A stretch of DNA of 64,000 nt from Ceratodon purpureus. Lineage: Eukaryota > Streptophyta > Bryopsida > Pseudoditrichales > Ditrichaceae. Of the stretch, positions 33,380 through 43,063 are shown piece by piece. The stretch lies in the NCBI GenBank assembly GCA_014871385.1, contig CM026426.1:60178084-60242083 (forward strand), written 5' to 3'. The position numbers and the translations under genes were made by a program. Positions within the stretch are counted from its first letter, which is position 1; the number at the start of each line of letters is the position of its first letter. The notes below the pieces were generated by a model. That model had not been told where the DNA came from. It saw nothing but the letters and a program-made list of their open reading frames with translations, and ran no database searches.

Positions 33380-34215
33380 CTCTAGCCTCTCTTCCACTCC
33401 ATGCTATTGATTTAATTGTAAAACGTCTATCTCCCAAACCAATTGCGTCGATCCCTTATTTATGATTATTTATAATATGTTAGAGCATTGTAGGATCCAT
33501 ATGTTCAATGCATTATATTTTTTATTTTTTTAAACTCTAATCGAACTCTCTTCCACACCATGCTATTCTTTTTTATTTTAATCCCTTTATCTCTTCCACT
33601 CCATGCTATTGATTTAATTTTATTTTTTCCGTTTATATGCCAAACCGATTGCATCGAGCCCTTCTTTATGATTCTTTATATTTTTTATTATATGTTAGAG
33701 CATTGTAGGATCCATATGTTCAATGCATTATATTTTTTATTTTTGTAAACTCTAATCGAACTCTCTTCCACACCATGCTAATCTTTTTTATTTTAATCCC
33801 TTTATCTCTTCCACTCCATGCTATTGATTTAATTTTATTCCGTTTATATGCCAAACCAATTGCATCGAGCCCTTCTTTATGATTCTTTATATTTTTAATT
33901 ATATGTTAGAGCATTGTAGGATCCATATGTTCAATGCATTATATTTTTTATTTTTGTAAACTCTAATCGAACTCTCTTCCACACCATGCTAATCTTTTTT
34001 ATTTTAATCCCTTTATCTCTTCCACTCCATGCTATTGATTTAATTTTATTTTTTCCGTTTATATGCCAAACCAATTGCATCGAGCCCTTCTTTATGATTC
34101 TTTATATTTTTAATTATATGTTAGAGCATTGTAGGATCCATATGTTCAATGCATTATATTTTTTATTTTTGTAAACTCTAATCGAACTCTCTTCCACACC
34201 ATGCTATTCTTTTTA
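33380..34215. repeat. Four ~211-215-bp tandem repeats in element 2 spacer
   Basis: GCATTGTAGGATCCATATGT recurs at about 33485, 33700, 33911 and 34126 (spacing 215, 211, 215). Same units as in element 1 with scattered substitutions. No coding potential. The remainder to 34600 is AT-rich and collinear with element 1. Confidence 0.9.
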
Positions 34216-34599
34216 TTTTATTCTAATATTAATACACTAATTTTCTTGTAGTCAACTTTATATTATTCATGGTGCATTAGATCAGTATTCCGTTATGGGA
34301 TATTTCAGTTTCTAACCACCATGACATTTATTCATCTTGATAACTTCTTTCATCCCATGTTATTCATCCCTTTTTATCCCGAGTCCCTTATTATAGTCAT
34401 GATTGTTTTTCTATAATTTGATTTCTCATCCCCAAATTATTGAAATCAGTATTCCTTATTTTCATATCCCATTTTAATTTTTAATTTTTAATTTTATTTT
34501 AGAGAGAAATGGTGAAAAAATCCATTGCATTTGTTTTTATTATTGTCTTCCAACCTTCTTCAATGGTACTCCTAAGGAAATGAGAGTTTGTTTTATGGG

Positions 34600-34906
34600 G
34601 GGACCCGCTCGCGCCCCCCCCCCCTGAACCCGCTCGCGCCCCCCCCCCCCTGAACCCGCTCGCGCCCCCCCCATACCCGCTTGCGCACCTCCCCTGAACC
34701 CGCTCGCGCCCCCCCCAATACCCGCTCGCGCCCCCCCATACCCGCTCGCGCCCCCTGCCTCGCTCGCGCCCCCCCCCCCCGAGACCCGCTCGCGCCCCCC
34801 CCCCAAACCCGCGCGCGCCCCCCCTTAATCCCGCTCGCGCCCCCCCTCAGCCGCTCGCGCCCCCCCGACCCCGCTCGCGCCCCCCCCCCCCCCCCCGACT
34901 ATATAA
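34600..34906. promoter_or_regulatory. Element 2 GC array and TATA box upstream of RING gene
   Basis: About fifteen CCCGCTCGCGCCCCCC units (34600-34890), then CTATATAAG starting at 34899. ATG at 35242. The duplicated ~43-bp leader block follows at about 34966 and 35080. Confidence 0.75.
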
Positions 34907-35241
34907 GTGAAGGGGGCGCCCTCCCCCCCCCACTTTTTTTAGCTCCACCTTGGCACTCAGGCCTTGAACTACCTCACGGTGGCTTATTGCTGAGTACTTG
35001 GGTGGGGTCTACAGTATTTTGACAACGCCACGTACCAGCTTTCAGCCTTATTTTGTACGCTCATCCGGGAATTCGGGCCCTAAACTACCTCATGGTGGCT
35101 TATTGCTGAATACTTGGGTGGGCCACAAAGTCTAGTTACAATACCACAATCAACCACGGAGGAAAATTTTAAAATCAATTGGGGGAAGTTCTGAGGAGTT
35201 GGTGTGTTTTTTAACACACAAAACTTTACCAGTACACCACG

Positions 35242-37620
35242 ATGGAGGGAAACCCAGATCCGGCGGAGGAAAGGCCACTCACCAAGGCCGAAAAGAAGAA
35301 AATCAGAGATCGTGAACGGAAGCGTGGTGGCAAGAAGATGAAGAAGCGGCTCCATGTGCTGAACAACCCCACAAAGTTGGCATTTAGAGGTTGGCAAGAT
35401 GAGCCGGAACCGTGGAAATATTCCACATGCGAGGAATTCATTGAGTGGTGCCACATCACAAAAATATTTCCACATGATCGGCACAGAAAACACAGGATCT
35501 CAGACAAGGCTAACCTCTATTATTGCTTGAATGCGGAGTTTGTTGAACGTTCTATACAAGTTTACCAGCATCTATACAAGCAACGATGTGTTGAACGCAA
35601 TGAAGTACCATTGTTCATTTGCAGAATGGTGTATGCTGAGGTGGTGCTTCACAAAGTGGTGGATTGGTCCACCATCAAATCCACGCCGAGTGTTAGGGCG
35701 CCGACAGAGCGTGACATTCCCAAACAAAGGAAATACGCAGATGGTGGCCTGGGGAAAAAAATGAAGGAAAAAACACAAGTGCGGGAGCCTGATACAGCAG
35801 AGTCTGAACCAGATTCTGATTCCGATGGTCGTCGTGGAGAACGTCCACCACGTAGAATTGCAGCATCAGCAAATATGGCTGTAGAGCCTCCAATGAACCA
35901 TCCAGCGGACGTCATAGAACCTCATGACGATGCGAACAACATCTTCGTGGAAAACGATCCAAATACGGCAGCTAATTTGGACGTGGTCGGAACTGAACCT
36001 ACGATGGTTCTTGGCATGCCGGTTCTAGTTAGAAATGACCAGTCTAACCAGACCGAGGAGGTCGGGGAGTTACAATTACAGCTAATAGAAAAGGATGGCT
36101 TCATTGCAGAGTTACAAGAGACCATCCGAAAACTACGATTGGAATCAGCAGCAAAAGATGCAGTAATATCAGATTTGCGCAATCAATTGCAAGAACGAGA
36201 AAGACCTCAGTCTTCTCAAGCCAATGAAATACCTGTAGTTCAAGATCCAATGTTGGTGGATGAATCTTACATCAACAACACGGTTGATGTTGCAACGGCC
36301 GGTGTGTTGGAGAATATTTCCACTCCAGCAAAACGACGACGAGTTGGAGTGATATTGCCTCCACCAGCCCCATACCCGCGAGCCTATGTGGACATCGATG
36401 GACCATTAAGTCAAGATTCCTTGTCATTTCCACCCGATGCTCTAACGGGAGAAGTGGAGACATTGAAGAGAGCCAATAATGATTTGCGGCTCCTTGTTTC
36501 TAAGTTTGCTAAAGCATACTACGAGTGGAAAGTAGCAACCATTCTCAGCGTTGATCACGGGCGCCAAATTGCATTAGAGTTCAAGAAGATCGACGAATCG
36601 TACTTGCAACACAACAAACGAAGGAATTTTGGCCTCACTTCATGGACTAACGCAGATGATATGTATCCAGATACCATGGCAAAGCAAGAATCGAATCCTG
36701 AACTCATAGATTGGGCCAAGTTGAATTTCGATATAAACGCAACTTCGTGCCATGATCTTCAAATGAAGGAAGGAGTTAATAGCAGAAAGCTTTGGCCAAA
36801 TCCTCAACCGTGGGTGATGGATGGTTCAAAAGTATGCCCTGTGTGTATAAATCCATTTGGTCCTGAGGGTGGATGGGCAGTTGGATCATGTACCCACATG
36901 TTCCATCCTATGTGTTTAATTAACATTTTTTTGGTAAGGAGATTTTGCCCGGTGTGCAAATCCCCGTTCCATGAACGCTTGTACGAGGTTTTTGGACTCA
37001 CTCCATACATGCCACCAAGCCATGAGAAAAATCCCGAAAACACACCAGGTGAACAGTACCGCAACATGTGGGGGGAAGATTTGATTTGGAGTTGGCGGGC
37101 CCAGACTCACTCGGTCTTCAAGAGCAATGTAAGTGACGAGTTGGGATGGGAGGATGACCCCAATCAAATTGTGAGGGTGGCAAAGAAGATAATTGGATCA
37201 AAGAAGGAGGACCAAGGAAAACGAAATTTCTTCTATCAGACTTTGAATGGATACTGGGATCCGAAGCATAGGAAGTTCCAACTTGGTAATCACCCAAAAG
37301 GCCTCATATGGAACAAGGACGGGGAATTGGTTACAGACCTCGAAGGTCAATTCATGTCTTTGACCGCCCGTGATGCAGTCCAAATGTCTCTTTCGGAGTG
37401 GAAGTTAATTTTCAAACATGAGGCTGTTGACTTTCTTCTGGAGGAACACTCTCCACAGACATTGCGTACATTGAGAGAATTGAGGAACTCGCAAATTTTG
37501 CGTTCTCTCAGTGAAAGTGATGGCCCATTCCGGCGAACACGGACGAGAGCCAGGCGCAGCTTGACGCTGGACGATGGAGCGGGACCAAGTGGCACAGCGG
37601 GAGTAGATGCAGATGAATAG
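35242..37620 (+). CDS. RING2: coiled-coil RING-finger cargo protein of element 2
   Basis: Intact 792 aa, collinear with RING1 of element 1. MVYAE domain at about 45-150 (CEEFIEWCHITKIFP ... ICRMVYAEVVLHKVVDW), acidic linker, coiled coil about 280-325, and a helical region with EFKKIDESYLQHN. The RING-H2-like finger at about 530-575 reads CPVC, 14 residues, CTHMFHPMC, 10 residues, CPVC: all eight ligands present, C3H2C3. The conserved C-terminal region has YEVFGLTPYMPPS and GLIWNKDGELVTDLEGQF. Probable nuclear or cytoplasmic ubiquitin-ligase-like protein; the substrate is unknown. It is the only gene intact in both giant elements. Confidence 0.9.
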   Translation: MEGNPDPAEERPLTKAEKKKIRDRERKRGGKKMKKRLHVLNNPTKLAFRGWQDEPEPWKYSTCEEFIEWCHITKIFPHDRHRKHRISDKANLYYCLNAEFVERSIQVYQHLYKQRCVERNEVPLFICRMVYAEVVLHKVVDWSTIKSTPSVRAPTERDIPKQRKYADGGLGKKMKEKTQVREPDTAESEPDSDSDGRRGERPPRRIAASANMAVEPPMNHPADVIEPHDDANNIFVENDPNTAANLDVVGTEPTMVLGMPVLVRNDQSNQTEEVGELQLQLIEKDGFIAELQETIRKLRLESAAKDAVISDLRNQLQERERPQSSQANEIPVVQDPMLVDESYINNTVDVATAGVLENISTPAKRRRVGVILPPPAPYPRAYVDIDGPLSQDSLSFPPDALTGEVETLKRANNDLRLLVSKFAKAYYEWKVATILSVDHGRQIALEFKKIDESYLQHNKRRNFGLTSWTNADDMYPDTMAKQESNPELIDWAKLNFDINATSCHDLQMKEGVNSRKLWPNPQPWVMDGSKVCPVCINPFGPEGGWAVGSCTHMFHPMCLINIFLVRRFCPVCKSPFHERLYEVFGLTPYMPPSHEKNPENTPGEQYRNMWGEDLIWSWRAQTHSVFKSNVSDELGWEDDPNQIVRVAKKIIGSKKEDQGKRNFFYQTLNGYWDPKHRKFQLGNHPKGLIWNKDGELVTDLEGQFMSLTARDAVQMSLSEWKLIFKHEAVDFLLEEHSPQTLRTLRELRNSQILRSLSESDGPFRRTRTRARRSLTLDDGAGPSGTAGVDADE

Positions 37621-37865
37621 GAATAGTTACAACTTAGTACTAAGTGACTAGTTTTCATATACTACAGTTTTTGTAATGTTTTGGTTTGAATTGGTAATGA
37701 AATGCTTTTACTTTCATAAATGTATACAACTTTGCAAAGTCCATGTATTTTGGCTCACGAGTATCTCATTTTTTCTATGCTGAATTTACACTTTTGTCAT
37801 TGCGCTTAGCCCCAATATATTATTCTGATGAAAATGTTAGGTTTTTTTGCATTGTCAAAAATTTA

Positions 37866-38092
37866 CTATCTACCTGAACCCCCCTGAACCCGCTCGCGCC
37901 CCCCCCCCCCTGAACCCGCTCGCGCCCCCCCTGAACCCGCTCGCGCCCCCCCTGAACCCGCTCGCGCCCCCCCCCTGAACCCGCTCGCGCCCCCCCCCCT
38001 GAACCCGCTCGCGCCCCCCCTGAACCCGCTCGCGCCCCCCCCTGAACCCGCTCGCGCCCCCCTGAACCCGCTCTCGCCCCCTACACATGCTG
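37866..38092. repeat. Element 2 right subterminal GC array (C-rich on +)
   Basis: Ten copies of TGAACCCGCTCGCGCCCCCC, very regular here, between the RING gene and the 3' end. Confidence 0.75.
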
Positions 38093-38310
38093 GCACCCCT
38101 TTTGCATATGTGGAATTCCCCGTCATCGTTCGTTGTCCATGTCATCAATATGTTTCCCCTATAGGTAAGTTGTAAAAAAAAAAAACTAACTTAGTAATTT
38201 TCCTCCTCCCCTCAATGTCCGAGTATGTCCGGGGACCGACCGGTCCGTCCGTCCGTCCGTCCGTCTATGTCCGGAAATTTTGCCCATGTCCGTCCGAATA
38301 GACAACCCTG

Positions 38311-39117
38311 GCGCCGGCCGTCCGATCGGATGGCCGCGTCGGGCGATGGCACCGCGTGGCCGTCGCCCGACGCGTCCGTCTCCGCGGTCGGCCACATCTC
38401 CACGCCGTCGGCCACGCGGACGGCCGTGTCTCCACGCGGTCGCCCACGCGAACGGCCGCGGGATCGGACGGCCCTCCGCGGCCGCCATTGTCGGCCGGGG
38501 GGGCCGTCCGATCCCGTGGCATTTCCCGCGGCCGACCGCGGAGACGGCCGCCTGATCGGACGGCCCACCTAGGCCCACCATGGCTGCCGCGGGCCGTCCG
38601 ATCCCGCGGCCGTCGCCGTGGCCGACCGCGGGGACGGCCACGGGGATGGCCGCGGGATCGGACGGCCCGCGGTCGGCCGCGGCGATCGGGCGGTCCCTGA
38701 TGGCCCGTGCGGGGGTCGATCCGGGCCGTCGGATCCCGCGGCCGTCCCCGAGGCCGTCCCCGCGGTCGGCCACGGCGACGGCCGTGGGATCCGACGGCCC
38801 AGTAGGGCCGCCCACATCCGACGTCCCGCGATGTGCCAGCACGGCCGCATCTTGGCCGTCGGATCGACGTGCGGCTGTCTCGAGCGACCCCGCGGCCGTC
38901 CCCGCAGCCATTCTGGCGAGCGGACGGCCAAGATGGGGCGTGGTGGCGGGATCGGCCGATCGGACGGTTGGGGAATGTTTTTACCCCTCCGGAGTCGCAA
39001 AATTATTACCGCGACGTAATTCTCGAGCGTCGGGGACGCCAGGTCCGGAACGGGGGACGTCCGGGTCGGACGTCTTAACGTCCGGAGCCGGGGCGGACGT
39101 CTATTTGAACAACCGTG
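38311..39117. repeat. Rest of the X array and right terminus of element X
   Basis: The GGCCGTCC/GATCGGACGGCC array resumes after element 2 and runs to about 38960. It is followed by GGACGT/ACGTCC subterminal words (39020-39105) and GAACAACCGTG ending at 39117. On the other strand this reads CACGGTTGTTC, close to CAGGGTTGTTC of elements 1 and 2, so I take it as the right end of the element carrying gene A, gene B and kinase X. Flanking bases are CACAAAAT. No matching left end was found. Long ORFs here on both strands are GC artefacts. Confidence 0.6.
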
Positions 39118-39733
39118 CACAAAATGCTCTAGTTTAACCAAAATTAAACTAACTCCAAAATCTTCTAATAATGTAATTATCTGTGCCTTTTGCTACTATT
39201 TTTATTCCAATATCATATTACAAAAATGTTCTCATCACTCATCGATCTCCATCACATCGCATACTGAGCAATTGAGTTCCTTGGTCTAGAAACAATTATT
39301 TGTGCATAAAATTGCAATGAACACCTTCTTGATGGAAGTCCGTTGCAAGCTATCGGGCGAGTGCAGATGGGCGCGAGTACTCGGGCCATACCGGCGAGTG
39401 CAAAGGAAGAAGTAGCACCAAAATGAAATGAACAACAACCTGGTGGAAGTCCAACGGACGCCATCGGGCGAGTGCAGAAAAAAAATTAAAACATTAAAAT
39501 AAAAAATAAAAATAAATAAATAAATATATATATTTTTGCATTCGCTCGTTTGCTCGCGCCCAAATGGATGCGCGCGAGCGCGAGCGCGCGCGAAAGTCAC
39601 CGCTAGATAAATTCGTTTTACCCTTACCATGAGTCAATCGGTCAACGCCCTTATCGGACGAACATGGGGGTGTGTCTTGTCACCATGACGGACTAACGGA
39701 CTAACGGACGCTCGGTCTGTTATGACAACCATG
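39118..39733. repeat. Right end of a further hAT-like element (outer element Y)
   Basis: AT-rich stretch, then a GC patch with gcgcgagcgcgagcg (about 39572-39592), GGACTAACGGACTAACGGAC direct repeats (about 39690-39710) and GACAACCATG ending at 39733. The complement starts CATGGTTGTC, fitting a CAnGGTTGT terminus consensus. The next bases (CTGTGGAT) belong to RING gene C, which is cut exactly here. The left end is not in view or not recognised. Confidence 0.5.
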
Positions 39734-40640
39734 CTGTGGATGATACATGCATTGACAGGATCTCAATGACTAGCCTCCCTTTGGCCCAAATGGATTCGTA
39801 CAAATGGGACACTTGATTCCATCCAACACATACTTCTGTGGATTGGGCCAGAGCAATCTTGGCTCTACATTCTTAGGGATTTTCTCATTGGAATTTGCGA
39901 TCTTGTACTCCCAGTCCAACTGCGTCCAATCTATTTCCTTACCATTCATCGGTAAGTCGTCAGGGAACATTTCATCCTCATGTGCCCACGAAGTAAGTCC
40001 GAATTCCCTCTTGGAGTTCGTCTTGAAGTAGTCATGGTCAATCTTTTTGAACTCACTGTACATCTGTCTGTAACAGTCAAGGTTCAGAATGCATGCAATC
40101 TTCCATTAGTAGTACTGTTTGCTCAATGTCTGGATCAGATACGTTTTGAACATCTCGTTGGTAGCTTGCAATTCAGAGACAGTGGGTATCACTGACTGTT
40201 GAAATCACAAAGAATCCAACCTCTCTTGAGAATCCAAGAATTTGACCTGCTGCTGTGAGGGGTGCATCATTTGACTTGATGATGCGAATGGAATCATTGG
40301 CTTACGAGGAACTCAAACCGAGGTATCTTTCAAGACATCGTGCGTGGCCGATTCAATGATGGCATTTATGTCGTCCTTGTTGATTCCAGGGTTGCTAGGG
40401 ATTGGAACCTGGCTCACCTCGGGTACGTTAATCGGATTCCTCGCAGCTTTAAGTTGCTCAATCTCTTCATTTTGCCTCCGGATAATCTCATTCATCCTAT
40501 CAGCTTCGTCATACAAGTTCTGGATTGTCTTCTCCATCTCTGGAATTATTGCATCCTTTCCGTCCCGCTGATTAAGCAATGTGTCGCCTTGCTAGTCTTG
40601 GGCATGTGGAAAGTGATTTCCACGGTTGACACACCGGAAT
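39734..40640 (-). pseudogene. Gene C, 3' part: decayed third RING cargo gene
   Basis: Minus-strand homologue of RING1/RING2. Readable parts: the coiled coil (NQRDGKDAIIPEMEKTIQ, 40313-40580), the helical region (EFKKIDHDYFKTNSKREFG, then FGLTSWAHEDEMFPDD) and the first half of the RING finger (CPICTNPFGPKGG, then TAG where relatives have Trp, then SCQCMYHP). It stops at 39734 at the hAT-like terminus, so the second half of the finger is missing. A TAG lies near 40594 and frame changes separate 39770-40063 from 40313-40579. Confidence 0.82.
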
Positions 40641-41191
40641 ACTAATTCCGGTAGGAAAAGGATAAAAATTTAAAAATTTTGTGTTAGGAATAAAGTAGTA
40701 CTAGTTAGATAAGTGAAACAACCGGTTAAGACGGTTGGCCGAATAAATAAGAGAACCGAAAGGTCAGCCGCGTGAGATCCGGTCGTCTGTGGTGAAGGAG
40801 AGGAAGCACCGTCCATGTGACAGAACCCTGACACCGCAGACTTAAGGGTAACCACCGAAAGGTACGATGCACGCAGGAAGAATGGCTGCGACCATTAATG
40901 CGCCGCCGGTTGCGACCGTCTAATGATGAAAGGCTACGACCGTCCGTCATGATGAGCTACGAACGGGCGGGAGTGAGGACAGGTATAAAAGGAGGAAGAG
41001 CAGCCGGGCTCCTCCTTTCTTTTGTCATTTTGTGGCGCGCTGGATCCTTGTGTTCCACGGCGAAGGGCGCAGTTAGGATTGGACGGTAGGAGAGAGACGA
41101 TGAGACGGAAGTGTTTCCGTTAGGTGAGGGATTGTGGTGAGGATCGTGCGTGCAGGTGTTACCGGAGTGATGGTGACAAAGACTTAGCAGA

Positions 41192-42018
41192 ATGGGTAGA
41201 AAGGGGAAGGAACCGGCGGAGGAAGGACAGTTGTTCAGGGTACAACGGGTCATGCCGTTGATGCCGGTAGACGGCGACAAGAAGGAGCTCCTCCGGACCG
41301 CCTTAGATGCCATGTACTGTGCGCTCCTATTCGACAAGGCATGGGGTTGGAAACATTCTCTTCCGGCCTAGGAGATCCTTGTCAAGAACCCCGAAAATCG
41401 AGGAACCATCCGGGGAGAACCGGAGCAGTGGACGGCACAAGACTGGAGGGATACGTATGGTTTCAAGAACGTTGGGGAGATCTCAGCACCGGAGACCCGG
41501 GAGTTTGTGTGGACGTATATCAAAGGGCCCGGAGACCGGAGAGAAGGGTGGGAGCTGGATGACATCAAGGATCCGGAGGCCCGGAGGTTAGTAGGGTTTA
41601 TGAACCCTATTTTCCATCCGGAAAAGCCCAAACGGATAACCATCAAGTGGGCGTCCATTTTCATTGGGGCCATGATCGGTGAGTTCTCAGTAGACTGGGG
41701 CCTCATGATAAAGACGATAGTCGACCGGCAGGTAGCAAATCTCCGGAAGACCAAGAAACAGGCCACCTGCCTTCCGTCTTTCCTCATTCACCTCTACCGT
41801 CACCGGGGGCTGTTGAACCCTAAGGAGATCCTGGAGTACGATGAAATCAAGAGCCTGCAGCAGTACGCCGAACCGGAAGAGGTGTCCGATCAGGACGATG
41901 ATGAGGATTGTATCGAGGTCTCTCCCACGCCGGCTAAGAGACCCTGTCCTAGCCCGGAGAAGGGGCAGCCGTCCGGATCCCCTCGGACTCCCACCCCGAC
42001 CAAGCGAACCCTGAACAC
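41192..42018 (+). pseudogene. Plant-transposon-type (PF20167-like) protein, one internal stop
   Basis: ATG at 41192. One frame runs to 42022 with a single TAG near 41372 (CAG to TAG is the simplest origin). The central region reads IKWASIFIGAMIGEFSVDWG and LPSFLIHLYRHRGLL, resembling the 'putative plant transposon protein' domain found in extra ORFs of plant retrotransposons. It also resembles the extra ORF of the gypsy element at 61112-63255 (shared KDPE..R...G and I/V-x-WGLM patterns). The C-terminus is acidic/Pro-rich. A GTAAGT at 42019 could be a splice donor to the next ORF, but phases do not agree with the nearest acceptor. Confidence 0.55.
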
Positions 42019-42094
42019 GTAAGTCCAAAAACCCACCGGACCACCGGAGCACACCGGGGACCCGTGCCAGGACTTAGTTTACCTTTCGGAGCAG

Positions 42095-43063
42095 GTGTCG
42101 GCGTATGCTCGGTTCCTACAGTCAACTAGGCAGACGGAGGGCCGGTTGGCTAAGGAGGTAATTGCCCTTACAGGCTCGGACCGGTTGGAGGAGTGCCTGG
42201 GTATTCTTCGCAAGCACCGGGACTTGGCCAGTGTCCAGACCAAGCACATGGACCGGATAGAGCAGTACCGGGAGAGGACTCACAAGCTCGAGGAGGAAGT
42301 GCGTGATGCCCACAAGGATTACAATGACGCCCGTGACCAGGCAGCCTATGCCATCCAGTCGGTCGTCGTGGTCAAAGCCACTTTAGCCCTTCCGGTGGAT
42401 GTGGCAAATCAGTGCGCCGTTTACCAAGCCTTCTTGACCCGTCAACCCGATCCGGTAACCTCAAAGATCGTGAAATTCATGCACGACCGGACGCAGGTGA
42501 TGAGGGACACTTGGGTGCAGATGAAGAACCTTGTGGAGATCATCAGTGCCGCGAAGGCCGGTCCGTCAAGACCACCAGAGCCACCGGCAGATCGGGAGGA
42601 GCCCAGACCACCGGCCCCAACCAGGGAACCGGCGCCGGTGCCACTTCCAGCCTCTCCGGTACGGTCGACCATCTGGTCAGTCCAACAGGATACAGGACAG
42701 CCGCTGGAGGATCCTATCCCGGATACCTTGAGTAGTTTGCACACTCTGCCCAATTTGGCTGGAATCGAGACTGTTAACCCCGGAAGCATCCCTTTGGAAC
42801 CGGACCAAGGCCCACCACCGGAAGACTTTGAGCCGCTACAGGGATCTCCAGAACATCTCCAGGTGGATCTCAGCGCAGTTCCGGAGGCGGCACGATCTCC
42901 ATCCCCGGCGGTTCAAGCAGGACGATCCCGTAAGGGCAGCGACCCGTCCGCAGCTGATGCTCCGGAAGAAGGCCCCTCGTTGAAAAGGCTGAAGAAGGTA
43001 CAGAAGAAGGAACGGATGGATGGAACCCGGCACAATCCCTGGTTCGATAAGAACAAGGAGTAG
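42095..43063 (+). CDS. Coiled-coil, proline-rich protein (second ORF of the insertion)
   Basis: Open frame of about 322 codons with no ATG at its start, so probably an internal exon or continuation of the ORF at 41192. The N-terminal half is alpha-helical coiled coil (YRERTHKLEEEVRDAHKDY). The C-terminal half is Pro-rich and ends in a basic KRLKKVQKKERMDG segment that may be a nuclear signal. This layout (helical N-terminal domain, coiled coil, charged tail) parallels the extra ORF of the gypsy element. Function unknown. Confidence 0.5.
   Translation: MSAYARFLQSTRQTEGRLAKEVIALTGSDRLEECLGILRKHRDLASVQTKHMDRIEQYRERTHKLEEEVRDAHKDYNDARDQAAYAIQSVVVVKATLALPVDVANQCAVYQAFLTRQPDPVTSKIVKFMHDRTQVMRDTWVQMKNLVEIISAAKAGPSRPPEPPADREEPRPPAPTREPAPVPLPASPVRSTIWSVQQDTGQPLEDPIPDTLSSLHTLPNLAGIETVNPGSIPLEPDQGPPPEDFEPLQGSPEHLQVDLSAVPEAARSPSPAVQAGRSRKGSDPSAADAPEEGPSLKRLKKVQKKERMDGTRHNPWFDKNKE

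Larger units (their letters stand above)
26327..38310 (+). mobile_element. Giant hAT element 2 (12.0 kb), intact and cargo-bearing
   Basis: Starts CAGGGTTGTTC, ends GACAACCCTG, and is flanked by a perfect 8-bp duplication GCGCCGGC (26319-26326 and 38311-38318). All three genes are open: hAT transposase (27130-30423, -), kinase-like (31269-32849, -) and RING cargo (35242-37620, +). Five GC arrays, a (TA)n tract, tandem-repeat spacer and TATA boxes are collinear with element 1. The perfect duplication and open genes suggest a recent insertion and a possibly autonomous element. It landed in the GC array of kinase X. Confidence 0.96.

Noticed and set aside
5944..38310. Simple tandem segmental duplication of 11.8-kb units
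   Set aside because: Each copy has its own 8-bp duplication and distinct flanks, and the split gene B rejoins in frame, so they are two independent transposon insertions.
38186..39141. ORFs up to 241 aa on both strands
   Set aside because: Array artefact; the region is the continuation of the X array after element 2.
42019..42094. Intron joining the ORFs at 41192 and 42095
   Set aside because: Donor GTAAGT and acceptor CAG are present but the phases do not join the two open frames, so I did not merge them.
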